64,000 bases of DNA, from the NCBI RefSeq assembly GCF_021165755.1, contig NZ_CP088936.1, forward strand, positions 124,001 through 188,000, in the 5' to 3' direction. Within the stretch, counting starts at the first letter, position 1. Every line of letters starts with the position of its first letter. This DNA comes from Borrelia sp. RT5S (GTDB lineage Bacteria; Spirochaetota; Spirochaetia; Borreliales; Borreliaceae). Below the pieces are notes generated by a model, which searched no databases, was not told the DNA's origin, and saw only the letters and a list, made by a program, of their open reading frames with translations. The position numbers were made by a program, and so were the translations under genes. Shown piece by piece: positions 29,198 to 37,573 of this stretch.

Positions 29198-29809
29198 TCA
29201 CCCTATTGCCTCATTGTATACCCTTGAAACCTCTTCCCAATTTAGGACCTTAAAGAACGCATCAAGATAATCTGCCCTTCTATTTTGATATTTAAGATAG
29301 TATGCATGCTCCCAAACATCAATACCTAAAACAGGTTTATAGCCCTCCATCAAAGGACTGTCCTGATTTGGTCTTGTTACTATTTGCAATTCCTTTTTTG
29401 CATGAATCACTAGCCATGCCCAACCACTTCCAAAAATTTTCATAGCTGAATCCTTTAAAGCCACCTTAAGCCCATCAAGACTTCCAAAAGTAGTATTAAC
29501 GTGCTCCTCAAAACTTTCTAAAATATTATCCCCATTCCCAGGCCTCAACACCCTAAAATACATGTCATGATTAGCATACCCGCCTCCATTATTTCTTATA
29601 GTCGTTTGTAATTCCTGAGGAAAACGTTGAATATTCTTTAATATACTCTCAATATCTTTAGAATAATTCATTTCTGCTTTCTCAAGGGCAGAATTTAAAT
29701 TTACTGTGTACGCGTTGTGATGTTTACTATGGTGAAGTTCCACAGTTCTAGCATCAATATACGGCTCCAATGCATCATAAGCGTAACCAAGTTCTGGTAA
29801 CTTAAACAC
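29198..29809 (-). CDS. sodA: superoxide dismutase (Fe/Mn family, Mn-dependent in Borrelia)
   Basis: 203 residues from a GTG at 29809, preceded by AGAGGAGGATTTT. Longer in-frame readings run back into secA and are not needed; 203 matches the Borrelia protein. Metal ligands are in HHSKHH, the SGWAWL region and [13 protein letters not shown]. It removes superoxide; Borrelia uses Mn rather than Fe here (known for the genus). It begins 13 bases after the secA stop, so it probably shares that transcript. Counterpart of BB0153. Confidence 0.95.
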   Translation of the reverse strand: MFKLPELGYAYDALEPYIDARTVELHHSKHHNAYTVNLNSALEKAEMNYSKDIESILKNIQRFPQELQTTIRNNGGGYANHDMYFRVLRPGNGDNILESFEEHVNTTFGSLDGLKVALKDSAMKIFGSGWAWLVIHAKKELQIVTRPNQDSPLMEGYKPVLGIDVWEHAYYLKYQNRRADYLDAFFKVLNWEEVSRVYNEAIG

Positions 29810-29822
29810 AAAATCCTCCTCT

Positions 29823-32516
29823 CTAGCCTTTTCCATGGCAATTTTTATATTTCTTACCACTCCCGCAGTAACAAGGCTCATTTCTTCCCACTTTGGGACT
29901 ACTCCTAACTATTTGCACGCCTCCTTTATTCCCTTCTCCAGAAACGAAATCTGCAAATTTTTTATGGGTAGCTTTTATTTTCTTAAGAGGTTTATTTTCA
30001 TAATCACTAGAATCAACGTCAACCTTCATTTGCAAAGTTCGTCTTATAGTCTCAACCTTAATATCTTTTACAAGCTCACTAAAAATTATAAATCCCTCTT
30101 CCTTGTACTCGGTAATCGGATTCTTATTAGCATAAGACCTAAGATAAACAGACTCTCTTAAAGAATCGAGATTTGCTAGATGTTCTTGAAATCTAGAATC
30201 AATATTTTTCAAATACTCGTATCTCAGAAATTCGTTTAAAAGCTCAGGGCCAATTAAACTTTCCTTCTCAACTAAGTTAGTCTTAGCAACTTCCATCAAC
30301 CTATTTTTTAAATCTAAAATACCAGCTCCTTCCACAGAACCAATATCCCCCATCATGTGAGCAAAAATCGAATTTATCTCGCCTAAAACAGAACCCGTGA
30401 CCACGTCACCTTTAACATCATCAAACAAAAAGTCAAGATATTCCCTTAAAGAAAGAAGAAGGCGCTCCTTAATGTTATCATCAGCAAGGATTGAATCTCT
30501 TTGTGCATAAATAAATTCTCTATGTTTTGTTATAACATCATCATATTCCAAGAGATGCTTTCTAATTTCAAAATTCCTATCTTCCACTCTCTTTTGTGCA
30601 TTAACTAGGGATCTTGTTAACAAAGAATGTGCAATAGGTTCACCTGTGGCCATCCCAAGCTTTCCCATTAACGACCTTAAACTATCACCTGCAAAAAGAC
30701 GCATCAAGTCGTCTTCAAGGGACACATAAAACCTTGATCGCCCTGCATCTCCCTGCCTTCCCCCTCGCCCTCTAAGTTGATTATCTATTCTTCTTGATTC
30801 ATGCCTCTCACTACCAATAACATAAAGCCCACCAAGTTTCTTCACTTCCTCATAGTCTTTAAGATACTGATCCCGTTCTTCCCAAACAGCTCTTTGAAAC
30901 TCCTCAAGACTTGCCCCCGTCCCAATCTTCTTACGAACTCGATGCTCAAGATTACCCCCAAGCTTAATGTCAGTACCCCTACCAGCCATATTAGTAGCAA
31001 TCGTAACAGAATGCTTTGCTCCTGCCTCAGCAATAATTAAAGCTTCACGAAAGTGATTCTTAGCATTAAGCACCTCATGCCTAATACCTCTACTCTTAAA
31101 CATATTTGACAAAATTTCAGATTTCTCAATAGAGACAGTCCCAACAAGCACAGGCTGACCCCTCTTGTAAGCCTCATAAACTTCTTCAGTAATCGCATTA
31201 AACTTGAATTCTTCAGTGTAATAAATAATATCATCCTCGTCTATTCTTGCCACCACTCTATTGGTAGGCACAACAACGACATCAAGATTGTATATCCTAT
31301 GAAATTCCTTAGCCTCCGTATCAGCAGTACCTGTCATACCAGAAATCTTCTTAAACATCCTAAATAAATTCTGAAATGTAATTGTTGCCATAGTCTTGTT
31401 TTCACTAGCAACCCTAACACCTTCCTTTGCTTCAATGGCCTGGTGCAATCCATCAGAATATCTTCGTCCCGTTAAGACACGACCCGTAAACTCATCAACA
31501 ATCTCAACTCCAGAATCTCCAACAATATATTCTCTATCTTTTAAGAAAAGCAAATGAGCTTTTAAGGCTTGAGTCATGTAATGAACATAGTTAAAATTAG
31601 GATCAACATACATAGACCCTTTGATTATGCCTCTTGAAACCAAAATTTTTTCAAGATTATTCAATCCGTTCACCGTAAAAGATATCCTCTTGCTCTTCTC
31701 ATCAACCGTAAAGTCCCCGTCAAGGTCATCAATCTCTAAGGGATAATCTCCAGTTTTTGGGTTCCTAGAACATTCCTTTAAAAGAGATACAAGAGAATTA
31801 ACTTCAAGATAAGCCCTAGTATCCCCCTCAGTAGAACCAGAAATAATTAAAGGAGTTCTGGCCTCATCAATTAAAATAGAATCAATCTCGTCAATGATAC
31901 AGTAATTAAAATTTCTTAAAGACTTCTGTGCTAAATCAAAGCGCATATTATCTCTTAAATAATCAAACCCAAGCTCATTATTTGTAACATAAGTGATATC
32001 CCTACCATACTCCACCTTCCTTCTACCATAATCCATATCAGAAAGTACAACACCAACACTAACCCCCAAAAGGTCAAAAACTGGCCTCATCCAATTTGAA
32101 TCACGCTCAGCAAGATAATCATTAACAGTAACAATAATAACCCCATCACCTGTTAAACTGTTCAGATAAGCAGCCTGAACAGAAGATAAAGTCTTACCCT
32201 CTCCCGTCTTCATTTCTACTATTTTACCTTGGTGAAGTGCAAGTCCTGCAATAAGCTGAACATCATAAGGCCTCTCCTTAAGCCGCCTTCTAGCTGCTTC
32301 TCTGGAAAGCGCAAATGCTTCCTCTAGTATATTTTCCAGAGTCTTACCTTCCCTAAGTTCACTTTTAAATCTATCCGTCTGCCTACTAAAGTCTTCGTCA
32401 GCTAAAGAAAGTGCCCAAGACTCAAGCCTATTAATATTCCTTAAAGCAGGAAGATAATTTTTTAAATCTCTTTTATTCTTCGAGCCAACAGTCGTCTCAA
32501 ATATTGCTCTTAACAT
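29823..32516 (-). CDS. secA: SecA preprotein translocase ATPase
   Basis: 897 residues from ATG 32516 ([18 protein letters not shown]), which matches the known Borrelia N-terminus; a TTG at 32537 would add seven residues. The ATPase drives export through SecYEG. Walker A is MKTGEGKTL, Walker [19 protein letters not shown], motif [13 protein letters not shown]. The C-terminal zinc-binding tail [13 protein letters not shown] is complete. The upstream promoter is an extended -10 (TGGTATTAT, minus strand 32562-32570). sodA follows. Counterpart of BB0154. Confidence 0.97.
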   Translation of the reverse strand: MLRAIFETTVGSKNKRDLKNYLPALRNINRLESWALSLADEDFSRQTDRFKSELREGKTLENILEEAFALSREAARRRLKERPYDVQLIAGLALHQGKIVEMKTGEGKTLSSVQAAYLNSLTGDGVIIVTVNDYLAERDSNWMRPVFDLLGVSVGVVLSDMDYGRRKVEYGRDITYVTNNELGFDYLRDNMRFDLAQKSLRNFNYCIIDEIDSILIDEARTPLIISGSTEGDTRAYLEVNSLVSLLKECSRNPKTGDYPLEIDDLDGDFTVDEKSKRISFTVNGLNNLEKILVSRGIIKGSMYVDPNFNYVHYMTQALKAHLLFLKDREYIVGDSGVEIVDEFTGRVLTGRRYSDGLHQAIEAKEGVRVASENKTMATITFQNLFRMFKKISGMTGTADTEAKEFHRIYNLDVVVVPTNRVVARIDEDDIIYYTEEFKFNAITEEVYEAYKRGQPVLVGTVSIEKSEILSNMFKSRGIRHEVLNAKNHFREALIIAEAGAKHSVTIATNMAGRGTDIKLGGNLEHRVRKKIGTGASLEEFQRAVWEERDQYLKDYEEVKKLGGLYVIGSERHESRRIDNQLRGRGGRQGDAGRSRFYVSLEDDLMRLFAGDSLRSLMGKLGMATGEPIAHSLLTRSLVNAQKRVEDRNFEIRKHLLEYDDVITKHREFIYAQRDSILADDNIKERLLLSLREYLDFLFDDVKGDVVTGSVLGEINSIFAHMMGDIGSVEGAGILDLKNRLMEVAKTNLVEKESLIGPELLNEFLRYEYLKNIDSRFQEHLANLDSLRESVYLRSYANKNPITEYKEEGFIIFSELVKDIKVETIRRTLQMKVDVDSSDYENKPLKKIKATHKKFADFVSGEGNKGGVQIVRSSPKVGRNEPCYCGSGKKYKNCHGKG

Positions 32517-32541
32517 ACCAGGTATCAATTCTCCCAAATAA

Positions 32542-32571
32542 TTGACTTTTAACCATTTAAAATAATACCAT
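32542..32571 (+). promoter_or_regulatory. overlapping divergent promoters of secA (-) and the lipoprotein gene (+)
   Basis: Plus strand: TTGACT (32542-32547), 18 bases, TACCAT (32566-32571), 12 bases from T of the -10 to the ATG at 32578. Minus strand: extended -10 TGGTATTAT at 32570-32562 for secA. The two -10 boxes overlap, so the polymerases should exclude each other. Confidence 0.5.
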
Positions 32572-32577
32572 CTAAAT

Positions 32578-33714
32578 ATGAGAAAGTTTTACAAAGTTTA
32601 CATACTAAATTTACTCCTCGTAATTATATCATGTAACACTAAAACTTTAAACGAACTAGGAGAGAAGCAATTCAAAATACCATTTGGAACCCTACCTGGA
32701 GAAATTGCACCACTTGAGGATAGATTTAATAACTCAAGTTTTGATGTTAAAACATACAACGGCCTTGTGTACATCGTAGAGACAAAAGCAAACAAGTTAA
32801 TGATTTTTAATTCCTATGGAAAATTAATTCAAGCCTACCAAAATGGAATATTTAAAACAAATCAAGATCTTAAGATCAAAAAAGTAGATTTTGAAAATAT
32901 CCAAGCCATCTATCCATCAAAGGATTTTATTGTAGTGTCAGACAAACTCGATAGTGGAAAATCTAAATTCGATGAGAAAGAAAATATTGCGTACTTTACG
33001 AAAATATTCATTTTAAATAAAGATTTATCCATAGAGGTACTAGGGCAAGAAGGCAAAAATGGAACACCATTCCCACAAGTTTACGACATAAATATTGACG
33101 ATGGAAATCACATAGCTATAATAACAATATATAGTGAAGGATATATCATATATTCTTATGATAACGAGTTATTGCCCCTTTACAAGGTTTATGTTAACAA
33201 GCATATGTTACAAATACCTGAAGATGAAACCAAGAAATATAACATATCAATAGATAAAGTATTTTTTGAAGTAAGCAAAAAAATTATTTATGTAAAGACA
33301 ACCTATTATGAAAACATCGGAACTAATGAAAATATTAATGACCTTGGGGTGAGAATTAAAAATCAATATCTTTACACAGTAAGTCTAAACAAAAATAAAA
33401 AATTTGAAATAAAGAGCAAGGTTGTCCTGCCTAAAAACTTGTTAGATGATCAACAGGAAAGTTTTATAAATATCATTGGAATTCAAAAAGATAAGATAAT
33501 AGCATCCACTAGCATAAAGAATCTGCTCAATACTTTAATATGGAGCCTTGATAATGAGGGACAAATTAAAGAGCAAATGATTTTAATTGAACCTCCAAAC
33601 CTTACATTTCTCGCTGAAAGTCTATCTAGGGATGGAATACTTAGCATACTTTATGGCGAAAAGAGTGGAGTGAGTGTCTATTGGTGGAATTTAAATACCC
33701 TGCTTAAACTATGA
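32578..33714 (+). CDS. lipoprotein, beta-propeller-like, unknown function
   Basis: 378 residues. The N-terminus [20 protein letters not shown] is a lipoprotein signal with Cys at residue 19. The rest is a series of beta-rich repeats such as [24 protein letters not shown] and [21 protein letters not shown], resembling NHL or six-bladed propellers. I do not recognise the function. There is no Shine-Dalgarno, and the -10 lies 12 bases before the ATG, so the mRNA may be leaderless. It probably leads a transcript with the two genes that follow. Counterpart of BB0155. Confidence 0.75.
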   Translation: MRKFYKVYILNLLLVIISCNTKTLNELGEKQFKIPFGTLPGEIAPLEDRFNNSSFDVKTYNGLVYIVETKANKLMIFNSYGKLIQAYQNGIFKTNQDLKIKKVDFENIQAIYPSKDFIVVSDKLDSGKSKFDEKENIAYFTKIFILNKDLSIEVLGQEGKNGTPFPQVYDINIDDGNHIAIITIYSEGYIIYSYDNELLPLYKVYVNKHMLQIPEDETKKYNISIDKVFFEVSKKIIYVKTTYYENIGTNENINDLGVRIKNQYLYTVSLNKNKKFEIKSKVVLPKNLLDDQQESFINIIGIQKDKIIASTSIKNLLNTLIWSLDNEGQIKEQMILIEPPNLTFLAESLSRDGILSILYGEKSGVSVYWWNLNTLLKL

Positions 33715-33732
33715 CCCTAGGCGTTTAAACCT

Positions 33733-34155
33733 ATGCGACAAGAAAATTGTAAGACTCAGACACAAAGCAACTATAACAGAAGACTAAAAAAGCACTTAGT
33801 CACAGGGGCATTTTTTGTCATAATGTTATTTGTTATAAAAATAGTATTTATTCCCGACTTTAAAAAATCAGAACTAAAATATAAACCTAGAGTAACAATA
33901 GAGTACACGAAAGAGAATAAAAATTTATATATTAAAATAAATATCCAAAGCCCAAACAAGGAGTTAGGAAAAGCTAACTTGGAAATATACTTGGATGACA
34001 AGCTCATTGAAAACAATATGATTTACATAGACAAGATCAATTATACGTTATATACTAGTGTTGCGTACAGAAATGAGGTTTTATTAAATGTAATCCTGAT
34101 AAATGAAAAAGGGGATCGGGTCTACTTTAGTAAGCTGTTAGATTTTGGGGGTTGA
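33733..34155 (+). CDS. small membrane-anchored protein, unknown function
   Basis: 140 residues: a basic, polar N-terminus of about 25 residues, one hydrophobic helix (GAFFVIMLFVIKIVFI), then about 95 residues that look beta-rich (VTIEYTKENKNLYIKINIQ, then LGKANLEIYLDDKLI). This suggests a bitopic protein with a small extracytoplasmic domain. It starts 18 bases after the lipoprotein gene and ends three bases before the next gene. Counterpart of BB0156; no function known to me. Confidence 0.65.
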   Translation: MRQENCKTQTQSNYNRRLKKHLVTGAFFVIMLFVIKIVFIPDFKKSELKYKPRVTIEYTKENKNLYIKINIQSPNKELGKANLEIYLDDKLIENNMIYIDKINYTLYTSVAYRNEVLLNVILINEKGDRVYFSKLLDFGG

Positions 34156-34158
34156 GCG

Positions 34159-34575
34159 ATGTTGCAGATGTATTTCATATCAGTCTTGCTTAATATATTG
34201 GGAGGCATAGTTTTGGCATTTCCAATTTTAAGGGAGAAATTTAAGTTTTTCGTTATATTTGAGGAGTTTGTAAGTTTGATTAATGATAACAAGAGCATAA
34301 GAAGTATTTTCGGTACAGTGTTTTTAGTAGCTAGCATTTTTGAAATAATTACGCCTTATGGGTTACCGATAATTGGGAATTTATTTCCTGCTGTTAGCTT
34401 ATTTTTCATAGGATTCATCTTTTTCTTAAGCCAAAAGATCCCAACAAACATTCAAAACAGCAAAGAATATGGAAAGTTCAAGTCCATACTTGAAGGCAAT
34501 AAAAGGTTGATAGGGATCCTTTCAATAATTATTGGAATAATCCATTTTTTTGCAGCAAAAGTGCCCTTGCTATAA
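34159..34575 (+). CDS. polytopic membrane protein, unknown function
   Basis: 138 residues with about four hydrophobic helices (YFISVLLNILGGIVLAFPIL, IFGTVFLVASIFEIITPYG, LFPAVSLFFIGFIFFL, LIGILSIIIGIIHFFAA). Small charged loops lie between. It follows BB0156-like by three bases and is the last gene of the unit. The first half of the gene is G-rich on the plus strand, unlike its neighbours; the second half is not. Counterpart of BB0157. Confidence 0.65.
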   Translation: MLQMYFISVLLNILGGIVLAFPILREKFKFFVIFEEFVSLINDNKSIRSIFGTVFLVASIFEIITPYGLPIIGNLFPAVSLFFIGFIFFLSQKIPTNIQNSKEYGKFKSILEGNKRLIGILSIIIGIIHFFAAKVPLL

Positions 34576-34613
34576 TTTACCCCCAATATAACCGTCTACG
34601 ATTCTAACTAAAT

Positions 34614-34643
34614 TTGCACAAAATGACTAAAAATCCATATAAT
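34614..34643 (+). promoter_or_regulatory. promoter of the S2 antigen gene and its leader ORF
   Basis: TTGCAC (34614-34619), 18 bases, perfect TATAAT (34638-34643). GCACAA (34616-34621) and TTGTGC (34643-34648) form an inverted repeat that frames the promoter and could be a repressor site. Transcription would start near 34650, giving a leader of about 148 bases to the S2 gene. Confidence 0.5.
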
Positions 34644-34711
34644 TGTGCTATTATCTTTAACATTATTGTATGAATTTAAAATGATAATTATTCTTATAAA
34701 AGAAGGAGAAT

Positions 34712-34768
34712 ATGACGACTCAATTTATGCGTGTAATTCCTATCAATATGTTTAACACTATTGCTTAA
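34712..34768 (+). CDS. 18-codon leader ORF upstream of the S2 antigen gene
   Basis: ATG to TAA encodes MTTQFMRVIPINMFNTIA. It has an excellent Shine-Dalgarno (AGAAGGAGA) a few bases before the ATG, as good as those of real genes here. It ends 29 bases before the ATG of the lipoprotein gene, which has its own AAAAGGAGA. A palindrome (34769-34780) directly follows its stop. It could be a regulatory leader peptide or a small translated protein. No database check was possible, so coding status is inference from the ribosome site and position. Confidence 0.45.
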   Translation: MTTQFMRVIPINMFNTIA

Positions 34769-34780
34769 ATGACTAGTCAT
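34769..34780. repeat. 12-base palindrome between leader ORF and S2 gene
   Basis: ATGACTAGTCAT is a perfect palindrome lying directly after the leader ORF stop and directly before the Shine-Dalgarno of the S2 gene. It may be a short operator or influence ribosome access. Confidence 0.4.
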
Positions 34781-34797
34781 AAAAGGAGAAAAATATT

Positions 34798-35526
34798 ATG
34801 GCGAACAAAATAGATATAAAATTAATAGTATTTCTTACGTTGGTTTTGTTAACAATTGGGTGTTCCTTTTTCAGAGGCCCCAAAAAAGCTGACTTTGATA
34901 AAGAAAAGATTGGAATACAGGCAGGTAATGAAAAATTAGAATTCATTGATGGAGCAAAATACATAGAAAAACTACCCGTAATAAATAAAAGTGCGACTGT
35001 GACTTGGAAAAAGACAAAAGCAATGCCAATTTTTGATAAACAGGGACAAGAAATTCCTGCTCTTAAGGAAAAATTAGGATACTCTTACGTAATCTCTCCT
35101 ATTAAAATGAATGAAGAATTAAGTGCTACTGCTTCATTTTTTATTCTCATTGAGACTACTGCAAAAGGGGATCCGGAATATACAGTTGACGACTTAAGAC
35201 TAGTAACATCAGGAAAAAACCTAGACATTAAAGACTCCGCCTTATTTCCACCTGAACCATCAGGAGAAACAGGTTATGTAACATCCTTTCCTTTCGGACT
35301 ACCAATAACTAATGAAGTCAGATTGGCGTTTGATAATACATATATAGACGATCAATGGACATATATGATCGCTAAATTAACTTTGAGAAACAAAAAAACT
35401 CAAAAATTAGAGATCTATGACATATCTCTTAATTCAAGATTTGTACATGATCTGCTAAAGGAAGTGGCCAGACTGTATCCAGAAATCAAAGAAAAAAATT
35501 ATGATTTATTTGATGACTTAAAATAA
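34798..35526 (+). CDS. antigen S2-type surface lipoprotein
   Basis: 242 residues. The signal peptide ends in a lipobox (TIGCSF, Cys at residue 21), so it is an acylated protein, probably at the cell surface or periplasm. The mature part is beta-rich and resembles the next gene: SYVISPI..., FILIETTAKGDPEYTVDDLRLVTSG, then WTYMIAKLTLRNKKTQKLEIYDISLNSRFVHDLLKEV in pieces. AAAAGGAGA precedes the ATG. A strong terminator follows directly. Counterpart of BB0158 (antigen S2); function unknown. Confidence 0.8.
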   Translation: MANKIDIKLIVFLTLVLLTIGCSFFRGPKKADFDKEKIGIQAGNEKLEFIDGAKYIEKLPVINKSATVTWKKTKAMPIFDKQGQEIPALKEKLGYSYVISPIKMNEELSATASFFILIETTAKGDPEYTVDDLRLVTSGKNLDIKDSALFPPEPSGETGYVTSFPFGLPITNEVRLAFDNTYIDDQWTYMIAKLTLRNKKTQKLEIYDISLNSRFVHDLLKEVARLYPEIKEKNYDLFDDLK

Positions 35527-35548
35527 TGTGCCTAGCGCATTATTTTTT
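35521..35548 (+). terminator. rho-independent terminator of the S2 lipoprotein gene
   Basis: The stem AATAATGTG / CGCATTATT (9 pairs, one G-T) closes a CCTAG loop and runs into TTTT. It overlaps the TAA stop of the S2 gene. Confidence 0.85.
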
Positions 35549-35630
35549 AGTCTCAAATGCCATAAGGGCGTCTTCTATCTTGATCGTAGCCGAGGCTCAA
35601 TATTGCAAACGAACAACTCAGCATGCCCTC

Positions 35631-35647
35631 TTTAGACAAGGTCTAAA
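35631..35647. repeat. inverted repeat upstream of the second S2-type gene
   Basis: TTTAGAC-AAG-GTCTAAA is a perfect 7-base stem with a 3-base centre, in the 222-base gap between the two S2-type genes. It looks like an operator or a small hairpin. The rest of this gap holds the S2 terminator and no clear promoter. Confidence 0.45.
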
Positions 35648-35748
35648 CTCTATTGCTGGATCAGTGCTAATTAGAATCTCAGATATGGTACAATTGAATG
35701 GTTTTACATTTAAAACAATACATCACTTAAAAGGAAACGAATGCTAAA

Positions 35749-36417
35749 ATGCCGAAAAAATCAATCTTATTTCTTATCTTCATAGGGTTAGGTCGATTTC
35801 TGTTTGCAGCAGACACGATCGACCCATTTCAAAACTCTAAATACATTGTAAGGGAAAATATAAAAGTAAATGTTAAAACATTGCAACAAAGCATCTTTTT
35901 TATAACGGCTGAAGTTGCAATTAGCACACCTTATATGGACTTAACAGACCCTGAAGGGCAAAAAATAAAAGAACTTGAGGGCATAACCTACTCATTTGTC
36001 AATGCTTTTGTAGTAATTGGCTCAGCAGCTACCATTTCATTTGACTTGTCAAATGAGGCCTCAGAAAAATACGAAATAACACAACTAGAATTTCTAACTC
36101 CCGATGATGGAGATTTTATATATTACTTAAATGGAATGGCAACTGGAAAACAAAGCTCACAAAAAGAGGGCTGCACAGACGCGTATTCTTTTGGAGTATT
36201 AAGAACTCCCACGCTGGCAAAAACGATCGCTGGATACTACAAGAACTCGAACTGGTACTATATTATCTCAAGAATAACAGTAAAAAATAAGGAAGATGGT
36301 TCAGAAAAGCAATATAAAATAAGAATCAATCCCCAGATATATAATGAGTTTCAAAAGGAACTAAGGACAGTTTATGAGGATCAAAATTTTAATCATTTTC
36401 CAATACCGGTAGAATAG
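35749..36417 (+). CDS. S2-related exported protein, unknown function
   Basis: 222 residues. The N-terminus MPKKSILFLIFIGLGRFLFAADT is a signal peptide with an FAA-type cleavage site and no lipobox Cys, so unlike its neighbour it should be a free exported protein. The body aligns by eye with the preceding lipoprotein: GQKIKELEGITYSFVNAFV, ITQLEFLTPDDGD, NWYYIISRITVKNKEDGSEK, NPQIYNEFQKELRTVYED. The pair looks like a tandem duplication that has diverged. AAAGGAAA lies 11 bases before the ATG. Counterpart of BB0159. Confidence 0.75.
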   Translation: MPKKSILFLIFIGLGRFLFAADTIDPFQNSKYIVRENIKVNVKTLQQSIFFITAEVAISTPYMDLTDPEGQKIKELEGITYSFVNAFVVIGSAATISFDLSNEASEKYEITQLEFLTPDDGDFIYYLNGMATGKQSSQKEGCTDAYSFGVLRTPTLAKTIAGYYKNSNWYYIISRITVKNKEDGSEKQYKIRINPQIYNEFQKELRTVYEDQNFNHFPIPVE

Positions 36418-36459
36418 AAAAACTTAGGGAATGAAAAATTTATTTCAAATCAACTAGTA

Positions 36460-36465
36460 TATAAT
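36460..36465 (+). promoter_or_regulatory. -10 box of alr, overlapping the longer possible start
   Basis: A perfect TATAAT overlaps the in-frame ATG at 36464 and begins 13 bases before ATG 36473. Transcription should start at about 36472, so only the second ATG can be used and the message would be leaderless. Confidence 0.6.
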
Positions 36466-36472
36466 GTTGGGG

Positions 36473-37573
36473 ATGGGCAAGCGGAAAGAGATTATCATAA
36501 ACTTTAAAAATTTGGAGTGTAATTTAACGTCAATTAGGAATCACATTCGAGGTAGGGAATTAGCAGCTACTCTGAAAGCCGATGCTTACGGACACGGACT
36601 GATTGAAACATTTAATTTTTTAAAAGAAAAAGGGGTAAATTATTTTGGTCTTTTCTGGATAGATGAGGCTATAAGGGTTAAAAAAATCGACAAAAATGCA
36701 AAAACATTGCTCTACATTAACACAGACAGAAGCGAGATAAAAAATCTGGTTAAGTTTGATATTACACCCTTTGTAGCCGACTCTTGCTACTTATCTTTAA
36801 TAGAACAAGAATGCTTAAGGCAAAATAAAAAAATAAGGGTTCACTTAAAAGTTGATGTTGGAATGAACAGATATGGAATTAAGATAGAAAATGCTCTAGG
36901 CCTGGCTGATCAAATACATAATTCAAAATCAGTAGAATTAGAGGGGGTTTGCACTCACTTACCCACAACGGAAAATACAAAAATCACTAAAGAACAAACA
37001 GAAAAATTTACATGTTTCATAGATGAGCTTAGCCAAAACAACATAAATCCCAAATTTATCCATGTATCCAACTCAGCACACACAGAGAACTACACCATAA
37101 GTAAAAAATTCAACATGGTAAGACCTGGACTTATTTTGTATGGATACCATTCAAATCCAAATAGGTCAAAAAACAATCTAAATCTCAAGCCTGTATTAAG
37201 TTTGTATTCAAAAGTTGTATTTCTTAAAAATATAAGCCAAGGAGAATCAGTATCATACTCAGGCCTATTTACAGCAAAAGAAGACATACAGATCGGACTC
37301 GTGCCTGTTGGATACTTTGATGGTATTCCACAAAATACATCCAATAATTTTTGTTATCTAATAAAAGACAAAAAGTGTCCAATCAGAGGAAAAGTATGTA
37401 TGAACACAACGATAATCGAGATACCTAAAGATTTAAAAATAAACATAGGAGAGAAGGTAGAAATAATCTCTGAAAATTTGACTCTAGATGAACTTAGTAG
37501 AGAATCTGGGGTGAGCAAGTATGAAATACTGTGTTCAATTGGCAAGCATGATGATAAAAAATACTTATATTAA
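36473..37573 (+). CDS. alr: alanine racemase
   Basis: About 366 residues. This PLP enzyme makes D-alanine for peptidoglycan. The PLP-binding motif is ATLKADAYGHG with the catalytic Lys; VDVGMNRYGI, the second catalytic Tyr region (VSYSGLFTAKEDIQIGLVPVGYFDG in pieces) and GKVCMNTTII are typical. I prefer ATG 36473 over ATG 36464 because a perfect TATAAT overlaps the latter. There is no Shine-Dalgarno. It ends nine bases into the convergent YD-like gene. Counterpart of BB0160. Confidence 0.94.
   Translation: MGKRKEIIINFKNLECNLTSIRNHIRGRELAATLKADAYGHGLIETFNFLKEKGVNYFGLFWIDEAIRVKKIDKNAKTLLYINTDRSEIKNLVKFDITPFVADSCYLSLIEQECLRQNKKIRVHLKVDVGMNRYGIKIENALGLADQIHNSKSVELEGVCTHLPTTENTKITKEQTEKFTCFIDELSQNNINPKFIHVSNSAHTENYTISKKFNMVRPGLILYGYHSNPNRSKNNLNLKPVLSLYSKVVFLKNISQGESVSYSGLFTAKEDIQIGLVPVGYFDGIPQNTSNNFCYLIKDKKCPIRGKVCMNTTIIEIPKDLKINIGEKVEIISENLTLDELSRESGVSKYEILCSIGKHDDKKYLY

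Noticed and set aside
29810-29881. Longer SodA start reading back into secA
   Set aside because: GTG 29809 has AGAGGAGG directly upstream and gives the usual 203 residues; the extra 24 residues are secA sequence in another frame.
34769-34812. ATG within the palindrome as a second leader ORF
   Set aside because: It has no ribosome site of its own and overlaps the S2 start in another frame.
35526-35747. 73-residue ORF between the two S2-type genes
   Set aside because: It starts inside the terminator of the first gene, has no ribosome site, and shows no protein-like pattern; the stretch reads as regulatory DNA.
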